This document shows, in pieces, positions 1-8,335 of a stretch of 50,569 nt of DNA; position 1 is the first letter of the stretch; each line of letters starts with the position of its first letter. The DNA is from an uncultured Collinsella sp. GTDB taxonomy: Bacteria; Actinomycetota; Coriobacteriia; Coriobacteriales; Coriobacteriaceae. A program made the position numbers and the translations under genes. The stretch lies in NCBI GenBank assembly GCA_900545615.1, contig UQZM01000010.1:1-50569 (forward strand), read 5' to 3'. The notes beneath the pieces are model-generated. The model made no database searches, had not been told where the DNA came from, and was given only the letters and a program-made list of their open reading frames with translations.

Positions 1-703
1 CGATCACGCGCGGGCCGGCAAATGCCGTCAGGGCATCGGGCTCGGCCAGGATAATGTCGCCCTCCATGGCAAAGCTCGCGGTTACGCCTCCGGTCGTGGG
101 GTCGGTGAGCACCGTGATATACAGGCCGCCCGCCTCGCTGTGGCGCCTAACCGCCGCAGAAATCTTGGCCATCTGCATAAGCGAGGTCACGCCCTCTTGC
201 ATGCGCGCACCGCCCGAAACGGTAAAGCCGACAACTGGCAATCCCAGCTCGGTCGCACGCTCAAATGCGCGACAGATCTTCTCGCCCACCACGGAGCCCA
301 TCGAGCCCATCATAAAGTTGGCGTCCATAAAGAAGAGCGCCGTATCGCAGCCGCAGATTTTGCCCCTGCCGCACACAACGGCATCGCGCTCGCCCGAACG
401 CTCGCCCGCGCCTTTAAGCTTGTCGGCATAGCCGGGAAACGAAAGAAAGTCCTCCGACGCCAGATTGGCATCCCATTCCTCAAACGTGCCCTCGTCGACC
501 GTCATGCGCATGCGCGCGCGACCGCTCACGCGAAAGTGTTTGCCGCAACGAGGGCAGACCTCCAGGTTGTCGTGCAGGCGTGCCTCATCGATCACACGGC
601 GGCACTCCGGGCACTTGATAAACACGTGGCGCGCGGGAAACTCGGCGCATGACTCGGTTATCGGCCCCTCGAGGACATTGACCGTCTTCGCTTTTCTATT
701 CAT
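1..703 (-). CDS. accD: Acetyl-CoA carboxylase carboxyltransferase beta subunit, 3' end cut off
   Basis: The beta half of the carboxyltransferase moves CO2 from biotin on AccB to acetyl-CoA, giving malonyl-CoA. About 234 residues are visible; the C-terminus lies outside the window. The N-terminus carries the four-cysteine zinc ribbon typical of AccD (C31-x2-C34 and C50-x2-C53), followed by the crotonase-like core with the motifs VSGGARMQEG and FAMEGDIILAEP. The ATG at 703 overlaps the last codons of accC by 8 bases, which indicates translational coupling. It is the last visible gene of the fab/acc operon. Whether accA follows, or is fused to it, cannot be seen. Confidence 0.95.
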   Translation of the reverse strand, partial: MNRKAKTVNVLEGPITESCAEFPARHVFIKCPECRRVIDEARLHDNLEVCPRCGKHFRVSGRARMRMTVDEGTFEEWDANLASEDFLSFPGYADKLKGAGERSGERDAVVCGRGKICGCDTALFFMDANFMMGSMGSVVGEKICRAFERATELGLPVVGFTVSGGARMQEGVTSLMQMAKISAAVRRHSEAGGLYITVLTDPTTGGVTASFAMEGDIILAEPDALTAFAGPRVI

Positions 704-2039
704 CAGCATAGAGATGCCCCATCAGATCGGTGTGATACATGCCCGACAAGAACTCGTCGTTTGCCAGCACGTCGAGCTGAAGCTCGCTGTTCTCGCTCAC
801 GCCCTCGATCACGAGCTCGCCCAGGGCCGAGCGCATCTTGCGAATGGCGCCGTCACGCGTGGGCGCACACACGATGAGCTTGCCGAGCATGGAATCGTAG
901 TACGGCGGAACGTTCGCGCCGGTAAACATGGCGGAATCCCAGCGCACGCGCGGACCACCCGGCACACGCAACGCGGTGACCGTTCCGCATGACGGCAGAA
1001 AGTCCGGCGTCTCGGCATTTATGCGGCACTCCATGGCGTGGTTGCGGACCGACATGTCCTCCTGCTCAAAGGGCAGAGGCTGGCCGGCTGCCACGCGCAG
1101 CTGCCACTTGACCAGGTCGGTATCGGTCACAAACTCCGTAACCGGATGTTCCACCTGCAAGCGCGTGTTCATTTCCATAAAGTAGAAATTGCCATCGTCC
1201 GAATACAGGAACTCGATGGTACCGGCTCCTTCGTAGCCGACAGCACGAGCCAGGTCACGCGCCGCCTTGTGCATACGGGCACGAATATCGTCGTGTCCGT
1301 CGAGGCACGGCGCGGGGCTCTCCTCGATCAGCTTTTGGTTGCGACGTTGCACCGAGCACTCGCGCTCGCCGAGCGAAAACACATGGCCCTGCTTATCGGC
1401 CATAATCTGCACCTCAACGTGGTGCGCCGGCGCGACGAACTTCTCCATGTAGCACTCGCCGTCGCCAAAAACGGCCTCGCCTTCGGCACGTGCTTCAATA
1501 AAGGCCTTTGCCGCGTCTTCCACGCGGTCGACCTTGCGAATACCGCGACCGCCGCCACCTGCACGCGCCTTAATAAGCACGGGGCAGCCAATGCGCTCGG
1601 CCTCGGCCGTCGCCTCCTCGGGACTTTTGAGCAAATCGCAGCCCGGCACGATGGGCACGCCCGCCGCGGCAGCCGTTCGACGTGCGGCGTCCTTGTCGCC
1701 CATGCTGTCGATCACCTCGGCCGAAGGACCGACAAACGCCAGACCGTACTTGTCGCAGTCGCGCACGAAGCTTGCCTTCTCGGAAAAGAAACCGTAGCCA
1801 GGGTGGATCGCCTTTGCCCCCGACTTCACGGCACAGGTGAGCACGGCATCGTCGTTGAGGTAGCTCTCGGCAAGACGCGGGCCGCCGATGCAATATGCCT
1901 CATCGGCAAGCTGTACGTGCAGCGCGTCCGCATCGGCCGTGGAATAAACGGCGACGGTCTTGATGCCCATATCGCGGCACGCGCGGATAACACGGACCGC
2001 GACCTCGCCGCGGTTGGCGATGAGCACTTTGTCGAACAT
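696..2039 (-). CDS. accC: Biotin carboxylase subunit of acetyl-CoA carboxylase
   Basis: An ATP-grasp enzyme that carboxylates the biotin of AccB using bicarbonate and ATP. The 447-residue protein starts MFDKVLIANRGEVAVR, the standard N-terminus. It has the glycine-rich ATP loop (KARAGGGGRGIRKV) and the C-terminal active-site motif EMNTRLQVEHPVTE. The frame stays open upstream, but the ATG at 2039 is chosen because it gives the normal family length and follows AAGGAAG at good spacing. The upstream extension is Arg-rich and falls inside fabZ. It lies 10 bases after fabZ and overlaps accD by 8. Confidence 0.97.
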   Translation of the reverse strand: MFDKVLIANRGEVAVRVIRACRDMGIKTVAVYSTADADALHVQLADEAYCIGGPRLAESYLNDDAVLTCAVKSGAKAIHPGYGFFSEKASFVRDCDKYGLAFVGPSAEVIDSMGDKDAARRTAAAAGVPIVPGCDLLKSPEEATAEAERIGCPVLIKARAGGGGRGIRKVDRVEDAAKAFIEARAEGEAVFGDGECYMEKFVAPAHHVEVQIMADKQGHVFSLGERECSVQRRNQKLIEESPAPCLDGHDDIRARMHKAARDLARAVGYEGAGTIEFLYSDDGNFYFMEMNTRLQVEHPVTEFVTDTDLVKWQLRVAAGQPLPFEQEDMSVRNHAMECRINAETPDFLPSCGTVTALRVPGGPRVRWDSAMFTGANVPPYYDSMLGKLIVCAPTRDGAIRKMRSALGELVIEGVSENSELQLDVLANDEFLSGMYHTDLMGHLYADE

Positions 2040-2049
2040 GAAGACTTCC

Positions 2050-2472
2050 TTAACTTTCGTGCATGAGTGCAAAAGACATATCTGCGCGGCAGCAAACCTC
2101 ACCGTTGACGCTCGCAGTACCCGTCGCAAAGCGGAACGGCCCGCGCGCACGCGTGATGGAGCACACCAGATCCACCGTGTCGCCCGGGCGCACCGGACGC
2201 TTAAAGCGCACCTTGTCCAGACTCGTGTAGAACGGCGTCGCGCCGCGCGCCTCCTCATCGCCCATCAGCAGCACGCAGCAGTTCTGGGCGAGCATCTCGC
2301 ACTGGATCACGCCGGGGACGACCGGGTTTCCCGGAAAATGTCCCTGCAAAAAGTACTCGTCGCCCGTAATCGTGATCTTGCCGTGGGCCTCGTCGCCCAC
2401 TAGCTCGGCTTCGTCGAGCAAAAGCATCGGCTCTCGATGCGGCAACAGCTTCTTGAGCTCTTCTTTGTTCAT
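2050..2472 (-). CDS. fabZ: 3-hydroxyacyl-ACP dehydratase FabZ
   Basis: Removes water from (3R)-hydroxyacyl-ACP to give trans-2-enoyl-ACP, the third step of each elongation round. The 140-residue hot-dog-fold protein has the catalytic motif GHFPGNPVVPG with His45, and the second catalytic acid Glu59 in VIQCEM. ATG 2472 is preferred over an in-frame GTG at 2481 because AGGTGAT sits 6 bases upstream and the GTG would touch the accB stop codon. It lies between accB and accC, an arrangement common in anaerobe fab clusters. Confidence 0.95.
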   Translation of the reverse strand: MNKEELKKLLPHREPMLLLDEAELVGDEAHGKITITGDEYFLQGHFPGNPVVPGVIQCEMLAQNCCVLLMGDEEARGATPFYTSLDKVRFKRPVRPGDTVDLVCSITRARGPFRFATGTASVNGEVCCRADMSFALMHES

Positions 2473-2481
2473 GGATATCAC

Positions 2482-2955
2482 CTATCCGATCCTCATGAGG
2501 CAGCTGCCAAACTCTACGAGGTCGCCGTCGGCCACGCAGATCTCGAGCACCTCGCCATCCGCCTCTGCCGTCACCTCGTTGAGAACCTTCATGGCCTCGA
2601 TGATGCAGAGCGTCTCGCCGGCCTTGACCTTGGAGCCCACGTGCACAAACGGCTCGTCGCCCGGCGCCGGGGCAGCATAGAAAACGCCGACCATGGGAGC
2701 GGTCACCTCGGTGCCCTTGGGCTCCGGCGCGGCGGCAGGCGCCTGCGCGGCGGGCTCCGGTGCGGCAGGCGCGACTGTGGGAGCTGCAACCGGAGCAGCC
2801 ATGGCGCTCGGCATGGGCATGGGTACGGCAACCGGCTGCGCGGCGCTCGCACGCTCAAGTTCGACCGCGGTGCCATCGGGCTCCTCAACACGCACGCGCG
2901 TGAGGCCGCGGTCCTCCATAACATCGGCTATCTCGGCAAGTCTTTTGGAATCCAT
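2482..2955 (-). CDS. accB: Biotin carboxyl carrier protein of acetyl-CoA carboxylase
   Basis: Carries the biotin that shuttles CO2 between AccC and AccA/AccD. The 157-residue protein has a short N-terminal helix region, a long Ala/Pro-rich flexible linker (about residues 38-82) and a C-terminal biotinyl domain. The biotinylated Lys123 lies in EAMKV, close to the family's EAMKM. It is the expected substrate of the biotin ligase encoded divergently at 8336-9112. Only 3 bases separate it from fabF. Confidence 0.96.
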   Translation of the reverse strand: MDSKRLAEIADVMEDRGLTRVRVEEPDGTAVELERASAAQPVAVPMPMPSAMAAPVAAPTVAPAAPEPAAQAPAAAPEPKGTEVTAPMVGVFYAAPAPGDEPFVHVGSKVKAGETLCIIEAMKVLNEVTAEADGEVLEICVADGDLVEFGSCLMRIG

Positions 2956-2958
2956 GCT

Positions 2959-4206
2959 CTAGCTCCTTGTATATTTGCGCAGCGCGATGGCGGCGTTGTG
3001 CCCGCCAAAGCCCAGGTTGGTCGAAAGCGCCCAGGTAAGGTCGGCGCGAACCGCTCGATTGGGCGTGTAATCAAGATCGCAGGCGGGATCGGGCGTGTGG
3101 TAGTTAATGGTCGGGGGCACCACGCCCTGCTCGAGCGCCATGGCGCAGGCCATGACCTCGATGGCACCCGTAGCACCGATCATGTGGCCGGTCATCGACT
3201 TGGTCGACGAGACGTGCGCGGCGCGTGCCGCGTCCTCGCCGAGCGCACGCTTAATGCCCGCCGTCTCGGACGAATCGTTAAGTTTAGTCGAGGTTCCGTG
3301 AGCGTTGATGTAGAGGCCCTCGGAAGGCTTAACGTCGCCCTCGGCCACCGCCAGCGATATCGCACGGGCAATGCCGGCAGCCTCGGGATCGGGGCTCGTG
3401 ATGTGATAGGCATCATCGGTGTTGCCGTAGCCCACGACCTCGGCATAAATGTGCGCCCCGCGAGCCAGCGCGTGTTCCATGCTCTCGAGTACCAGCACGC
3501 AGGCGCCCTCGCCCATCACAAAGCCGTCGCGGTCTGCATCGAACGGACGGCATGCCGTCGACGGGTCAGGATTAGTGGTGAGAGCACGGCAGGACGTAAA
3601 GCCCGCAACGGCATCGGGGATGATTGCGGCCTCGGCACCGCCGGCGAGAATCGCATCGGCATAGCCATGCTTGATGGCGCGGAACGCCTCGCCCACGGCA
3701 TGGGCCGAGGTCGCGCAGGCGGTCACCACGGGCAGGGTCGGGCCCTTTGCCTTGTGGCGGATTGCGATATTGCCCGAAGCCATATTGGGGATCATCATCG
3801 CGATCATATAGGGCGATGCGCGGCGGGGCCCACGGTCGGCAATCGTGTGAACGTTGTCGACGAGTGTCTGCATGCCGCCCACGCCCGAACCCACGTAGAC
3901 GCCCAGGCGCTCGCGATCGATGGCGCCCTCGACATCAAAGCCCGCATCGTGCATGGCCTCGTCCGACGCTGCCAGGGCAAACTGAACGCAGGGGTCCAGG
4001 TGCTTGGCGTCACGCTTGCCAAAGTACTCGTTGCCGTCAAAACCCTTGACCTCGGCCGCCACTTTAACGGCAAACGCGTCGGTATCGAAGTGCGTGATCG
4101 GTCCGATACCGCACGTGCCGGCGCACATAGCCGCCCAGGTGGCAAGCGCCGTGTTGCCGAGTGGCGATACGGCGCCGATGCCGGTAATTGCAACCCTCTG
4201 TTCCAT
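2959..4206 (-). CDS. fabF: 3-oxoacyl-ACP synthase II FabF
   Basis: Elongating condensing enzyme that joins malonyl-ACP to the growing acyl-ACP. The 415-residue thiolase-fold protein has nucleophile Cys164 in TACATSAH, His303 in NAHGTST, and Lys336/His341 in TKSMTGHMIG, the KAS II Cys-His-His set. Two adjacent ATG codons (4209 and 4206) follow AGGAG. The second has the better spacing (6 bases) and gives the usual start MEQRVAITG; longer in-frame starts have no ribosome site. It sits between fabG and accB. Confidence 0.95.
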   Translation of the reverse strand: MEQRVAITGIGAVSPLGNTALATWAAMCAGTCGIGPITHFDTDAFAVKVAAEVKGFDGNEYFGKRDAKHLDPCVQFALAASDEAMHDAGFDVEGAIDRERLGVYVGSGVGGMQTLVDNVHTIADRGPRRASPYMIAMMIPNMASGNIAIRHKAKGPTLPVVTACATSAHAVGEAFRAIKHGYADAILAGGAEAAIIPDAVAGFTSCRALTTNPDPSTACRPFDADRDGFVMGEGACVLVLESMEHALARGAHIYAEVVGYGNTDDAYHITSPDPEAAGIARAISLAVAEGDVKPSEGLYINAHGTSTKLNDSSETAGIKRALGEDAARAAHVSSTKSMTGHMIGATGAIEVMACAMALEQGVVPPTINYHTPDPACDLDYTPNRAVRADLTWALSTNLGFGGHNAAIALRKYTRS

Positions 4207-4245
4207 CATGGTCTCCTCATCCAAGCCGTTGTTCGGCCCTGGTTT

Positions 4246-5019
4246 CTACATCGCCATTCCGCCGTCGACGCGCACGACCTCGCCCGTAATGTAAGCAGCC
4301 GCATCGCTCGCTAAAAAGCGCACCACACCGGCCACCTCCTCGGGCTGCGCCATACGCTTAAGGGGAATCTGCTCCTCGGTTGCCGCACGCACCTTATCCG
4401 AAAGCTTTGCCGTCATATCGGTCTCGACAAACCCGGGGGCGACCGCGTTCACTCGTACGCCGCGGGGCGCAAGCTCGCGCGCTACCGCCTTTGTCAGGCC
4501 GATGACGCCCGCCTTGGAGGCAGCGTAGTTGGCCTGCCCGGCATTGCCCATCAGGCCCACGACCGAGCTCATGTTGATGACGCAACCGCCGCGCTGGCGC
4601 ATAAAGGTCTTGGTGAGCGCGCGCGTCGTATTGAACGTGCCCTTGAGATTGACATCGAGCACGCGGTCGAAGGCATCGTCACCCATACGCATGAGCAGGC
4701 CGTCGCGCGTGATGCCGGCGTTGTTGACGAGCGCCCAAATGGAGCCAAAGTCGTTGAGGACCGCTTCCACGCATGCGTTGACGGCGGCGGGGTCGGCCAC
4801 GTCACATTGATATGCGCGCGCCGTGGCGCCAGCCGCCTCGCAGGCCTCGCACGTCTCGTGCGCCGCATCGACGCTGCCGGCATAAACGACGGCGATATCG
4901 TAGCCATCCTCCGCCAGGCCCACGGCACAAGCGCGACCGATGCCGCGCGAGCCGCCCGTGACCAGTGCCACGCGACGTGAGTCGTTGCGCTCGAGCGCGC
5001 CGTTGTTCAAGTTGCCCAT
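4246..5019 (-). CDS. fabG: 3-oxoacyl-ACP reductase FabG
   Basis: NADPH-dependent short-chain dehydrogenase reducing 3-oxoacyl-ACP. The 257 residues include the Rossmann motif TGGSRGIG (21-28), NNAG (99-102), catalytic Ser152, and Tyr165-x3-Lys169 in YAASK. The N-terminal extension of about 14 residues before RRVALVTGG is slightly long, but ATG 5019 has a clear AAAGGA site and no better internal start was seen. It follows fabD after 30 bases and precedes fabF. Confidence 0.95.
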   Translation of the reverse strand: MGNLNNGALERNDSRRVALVTGGSRGIGRACAVGLAEDGYDIAVVYAGSVDAAHETCEACEAAGATARAYQCDVADPAAVNACVEAVLNDFGSIWALVNNAGITRDGLLMRMGDDAFDRVLDVNLKGTFNTTRALTKTFMRQRGGCVINMSSVVGLMGNAGQANYAASKAGVIGLTKAVARELAPRGVRVNAVAPGFVETDMTAKLSDKVRAATEEQIPLKRMAQPEEVAGVVRFLASDAAAYITGEVVRVDGGMAM

Positions 5020-5049
5020 GTCATTCCTTTCGGGTTACAGCCCTGTGGG

Positions 5050-5976
5050 CTATGCGAGCTCGTCGGCAATAGCTGCGACCTGCTCGGCCGTTTCGCACGA
5101 ATACACACGAACGTCGCTCAGCGTACGCTTGACCAAGCCGGACAGCGTTTTGCCGGGACCGACCTCAATAAACGTGTCGATGCCTTGATTCTGCAGAGCA
5201 TGCAGCGTGTCGACCCAGCGCACGGCATGACTCAACTGGTTGGCCAGCACCTCCGATGCCGCCTGTGGGTCGACCGGATAGGGCGCCGCCGTCATATTTG
5301 CCATAACAGGAATGAGCAACGGGGACGGCGCGTGACCGGCCTCGATATATGCAGCAAGGCCACAGGTCGCCTCGGTCATATAGGGGCTATGGAATGCACC
5401 CGACACCGCGACCTTCATGGCCCGGCCACCAGCCTCTTTTACCAGGACGTCGAGGGTTTGCAACGCATCGGGCGCTCCGGCCACAACCGTCTGCTGGGGG
5501 CTGTTGTAGTTGACCGGCCAGCAGTCCTCGCCGGCCTGTTTTGCCAAGCCCTCGACCTGCGCCGCATCGAGTTTGATGACGGCGCGCATTCCGCCGGGGT
5601 GACGCTCAGCCGCCGTGGCCATAAGCGCCGCGCGCTCGCACACAAGCTCAAAGCCCGCTCGCGTATCGAACGCCCCCGCAAAGGTGAGTGCAGCGACCTC
5701 GCCCAGCGAGAATCCCGCACAAGCGGCAGGCACCACGCCGCGCTCGCGCAGGGCGACGGCAACAGCCAAGTCGTGCACGAACACGCAAGGCTGCGTGTTC
5801 TCGGTCTGCGAGAGCACCTCTTTCGAGGCGCTCCGGCACTGCTCACTGGTTCCCGGACGCACCTCATCGGCAATGGCGAACACCTCGGCAGCCGCCGGTG
5901 ATGCCTCGATGAGATCGACGCCCATCGCGGGATGCTGGGCACCCTGACCGGCAAACAGAAACGCTACGCTACCCAT
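5050..5976 (-). CDS. fabD: Malonyl-CoA:ACP transacylase FabD
   Basis: Transfers malonyl groups from CoA to ACP to supply the condensing enzymes. The 308-residue protein begins MGSVAFLFAGQGAQ, the classic FabD start. It has nucleophile Ser90 in AGFSLGE and catalytic His196 in GAFHSPYM. An upstream in-frame ATG at 6078 would add 34 Arg-rich residues inside fabK and is rejected. The start overlaps the fabK end by 13 bases, consistent with coupled translation. Confidence 0.95.
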   Translation of the reverse strand: MGSVAFLFAGQGAQHPAMGVDLIEASPAAAEVFAIADEVRPGTSEQCRSASKEVLSQTENTQPCVFVHDLAVAVALRERGVVPAACAGFSLGEVAALTFAGAFDTRAGFELVCERAALMATAAERHPGGMRAVIKLDAAQVEGLAKQAGEDCWPVNYNSPQQTVVAGAPDALQTLDVLVKEAGGRAMKVAVSGAFHSPYMTEATCGLAAYIEAGHAPSPLLIPVMANMTAAPYPVDPQAASEVLANQLSHAVRWVDTLHALQNQGIDTFIEVGPGKTLSGLVKRTLSDVRVYSCETAEQVAAIADELA

Positions 5977-6908
5977 GCGGACGCACCCTTCAGGACATGC
6001 TCGGCGCCATCGACCAGATCGTCGACGATTTCGCGTGCGCTCTGGCGCTTGTTGACCATGCCAGCAATCTGTCCGCACAAATACGAGCCCTCTTCGTAAT
6101 TACCGTCCTTTGCGGCTTTACGAAGCGCGCCCGTACCCATGGCCCCGAGCTCCTCGACACTTACGCCCGCCGCCTCGCTCTTGGCGTAGGCGTTGGTGAA
6201 GGGGCTCTTGAGGGCACGCACCGGGTGTCCCGTCGAGCGGCCGGTCGCACGCGTCGAGGTGTCGCCCGCCTTGAGCACCAGCTCTTTGTACTGTTCGGAT
6301 ACGGTGCACTCGTTTGCGACCAGAAAGCGTGTTCCCACCTGGACGCCGGCAGCGCCGAGCATAAAAGCGGCCGCCACTCCGCGGCCATCGGCGATGCCGC
6401 CAGCCGCAACCACGGGAATATCGACCGCATCGACAACCTGCGGGACAAGTGCCATCGTCGAGGTCTCGCCAATATGGCCGCCTGATTCGGTGCCCTCGGC
6501 AACCACGGCAGTGGCTCCGCGACGCGCCACGAGACGCGCCAGCGCCACCGAAGCCACGACGGGAATAACCTTGACGCCCGCCTCGTTCCACGCCTTCATG
6601 TACTTGGTGGGATTGCCGGCGCCGGTCACCACAACGGGCACCCGCTCATCAATCACCACTTGTGCGACCTCGTCGACAAACGGGCTCATGAGCATAACGT
6701 TGACGCCAAAGGGCTTATCCGTCTTGGCGCGCAGCTCGTGAATCTGATCGCGCAGCCAGTTTGCGTCGGCATTCATGGCCGCGATAATGCCTAAGCCGCC
6801 TGCCTCGGACACGGCAGATGCCAGCGAGGCGTCGGCAATCCAAGCCATGCCACCCTGGAACACGGGTTTTTCGATGCCGAGCAGATCGCAGAGAGGAGAC
6901 TTGAGCAT
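5964..6908 (-). CDS. fabK: Enoyl-ACP reductase II (FMN-dependent, FabK type)
   Basis: Catalyses the last reduction in each elongation round. The 314-residue TIM-barrel protein belongs to the nitronate monooxygenase/FabK family: start FQGGMAWIAD, flavin/phosphate-binding glycine segments VAAGGIADGRG and GAAGVQVGTRFL. No FabI-type gene is present in the cluster. FabK enzymes are known to be insensitive to triclosan, so the organism may be too (inference). ATG 6908 is used; the GTG at 6911 overlaps the acpP stop. The ribosome site GGAGAAG lies within the acpP 3' end. Confidence 0.93.
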   Translation of the reverse strand: MLKSPLCDLLGIEKPVFQGGMAWIADASLASAVSEAGGLGIIAAMNADANWLRDQIHELRAKTDKPFGVNVMLMSPFVDEVAQVVIDERVPVVVTGAGNPTKYMKAWNEAGVKVIPVVASVALARLVARRGATAVVAEGTESGGHIGETSTMALVPQVVDAVDIPVVAAGGIADGRGVAAAFMLGAAGVQVGTRFLVANECTVSEQYKELVLKAGDTSTRATGRSTGHPVRALKSPFTNAYAKSEAAGVSVEELGAMGTGALRKAAKDGNYEEGSYLCGQIAGMVNKRQSAREIVDDLVDGAEHVLKGASAWVA

Positions 6909-6910
6909 CA

Positions 6911-7147
6911 CTACTTCTCCAATGCCGCCTCGACCGTATCGACGAACTCGCCGACCGTCTTGGGGTTCTCCTCGGTATCGAGCTCAATGCCAAACTCGTC
7001 CTCGACGGCAACGAGGATCTCGACGGTACCCAGGCTGTCGAGGCCAATCTCCTCGAGCGTGGACTCGGGCTTCATCTCGACATCGTCAAGGCCAGCGGTC
7101 TCGCGGATAACGTCGCAAACGCGCTCGAAGGTCTTCTGATCTGCCAT
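6911..7147 (-). CDS. acpP: Acyl carrier protein
   Basis: Carries acyl intermediates on 4'-phosphopantetheine during fatty-acid synthesis. The 78-residue acidic protein has the attachment serine Ser38 in the GLDSLG motif followed by helix II (TVEILVAVEDEF). ATG 7147 follows AAAGGAG; a longer in-frame start at 7186 would add basic residues untypical of ACP. Placed between fabH and fabK. Confidence 0.97.
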   Translation of the reverse strand: MADQKTFERVCDVIRETAGLDDVEMKPESTLEEIGLDSLGTVEILVAVEDEFGIELDTEENPKTVGEFVDTVEAALEK

Positions 7148-7199
7148 GGTAGTTCTCCTTTGTTTGTGCCCCAGGGGCGTTTTCATTTCCTATGTGCAA

Positions 7200-8159
7200 C
7201 TACTTCCAGCGAAGTAGATAGCCACCTACATCCAAGCCGGCGCCAAATCCAACGAGGGCGATGGTGTCGTCCTCGTTCAGTGCGTCGGTACGTGCCAGCC
7301 GGTCAAGCGCAAAGGGAATGCAGGCGCTCGAAATGTTGCCGGTCTCGCGTAGCGTTCGAACCACGCGCTCGTCTGGCACGCCGAGACGCTTGACCGCCTG
7401 ACTCAGGATACGTTCGTTAGCCTGATGGAATACAAAATGATCGATGTCTTCGACCGAAATGCCCGCATCGCTCGCAAGCTTATGGACCGTGTCGCAGATG
7501 GCGTTGACGCCGAACTTGAACACGCGGCGACCATTCATGGACAGCACGCTCGCGCTATCTGCGGAGTCCTTAAACGGCGAGGTGCCGACCAGACCGGGAA
7601 CGCGCAACGTTTCGACGTCAGGCGACGTCGAAAGCTCAACGGCAAGGGGGTTCTCTCCCCCAGCCTCTATGACCGCAGCACCAGCTCCATCGCCAAAGAG
7701 CACGCACGTGGCACGGTCGGTCCAATCGAGCGCGCGCGTCATCTGCTCGGCGGCAACGACCAGCGCGTGCTTGGCGCGACTGCGGGCGATATAGCCCTCG
7801 GCGACATCGAGCGCAAATACGAAGCCGGCACAAGCCGCCGAAACGTCGAAGGCAGGACATGTGGCACCCAGGCGCTCAGCAACGGCGCACGCTTCGGCGG
7901 GAACGAGGTGATCGCCCGTCGTCGTCGAACAGACGATAAGATCCAGCTGGCTCGCGTCGATTCCGGATACCTGGAGCGCCCGCTCGCTCGCCGCTACGGC
8001 AAGGTCGTCGAGTGACTCAGTGGTGCAGATGTGGCGGCTCTTGATACCGGTGCGGGTAAAAATCCACTCATCCGAGGTATCGAGGAACTCGGACAGCTCG
8101 TCATTGGAAACACTGCGCGTAGGAAGCGCCGAGCCTGTTCCAAGAATCGTGAAACCCAT
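7200..8159 (-). CDS. fabH: 3-oxoacyl-ACP synthase III FabH
   Basis: Starts fatty-acid synthesis by condensing an acyl-CoA primer with malonyl-ACP. The 319-residue protein has the KAS III triad Cys110 (SAACAGF), His245 (HQAN) and Asn275 (GNISSA). ATG 8159 follows a near-perfect AAAGGAGGT; the frame extends upstream through the control region but without support. First gene of the fab/acc operon, so the divergent intergenic region at 8160-8335 should hold the operon promoter. Confidence 0.96.
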   Translation of the reverse strand: MGFTILGTGSALPTRSVSNDELSEFLDTSDEWIFTRTGIKSRHICTTESLDDLAVAASERALQVSGIDASQLDLIVCSTTTGDHLVPAEACAVAERLGATCPAFDVSAACAGFVFALDVAEGYIARSRAKHALVVAAEQMTRALDWTDRATCVLFGDGAGAAVIEAGGENPLAVELSTSPDVETLRVPGLVGTSPFKDSADSASVLSMNGRRVFKFGVNAICDTVHKLASDAGISVEDIDHFVFHQANERILSQAVKRLGVPDERVVRTLRETGNISSACIPFALDRLARTDALNEDDTIALVGFGAGLDVGGYLLRWK

Positions 8160-8176
8160 CACTAACCTCCTTTGAG

Positions 8177-8242
8177 TTGTTGACGTGTTTACATCGACCA
8201 AGAGAGGATAGCGCATTTCAGTCATTGTTGACGTGTTAACAT
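8177..8242. promoter_or_regulatory. Pair of near-identical 18-bp repeats, candidate fab/birA operators
   Basis: Positions 8177-8194 and 8225-8242 read TTGTTGACGTGTTTACAT and TTGTTGACGTGTTAACAT, 17 of 18 identical, in the same orientation and 48 bp apart. The second is partly palindromic (TGTTnAC...GTnAACA). They lie between fabH and birA, so a regulator bound here could act on both. No regulator gene is adjacent and the birA product lacks a DNA-binding domain, so the binding protein is unknown. Clear -35/-10 pairs were not identified. Confidence 0.45.
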
Positions 8243-8335
8243 TAAATTGTCCAAATGCGACAAAGGCTTCACATTGTGTCTGCCTCACGACACCATTGCG
8301 TTATTCACTTATTCATTAAGGAGGTGGCAGCCGCT

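Noticed and set aside
2040..2258. Extended N-terminus for AccC
   Set aside because: The extra 73 residues are Arg-rich, overlap fabZ and are absent from the family; ATG 2039 has a proper ribosome site.
2437..4314. Plus-strand frame of 625 codons opposite fabF/accB
   Set aside because: Arg/His/Gly-rich shadow of the fab genes.
8255..8335. N-terminal DNA-binding domain on the biotin ligase
   Set aside because: The extra in-frame residues before ATG 8336 are too few (27) and do not form a winged helix; the ribosome site lies after them.
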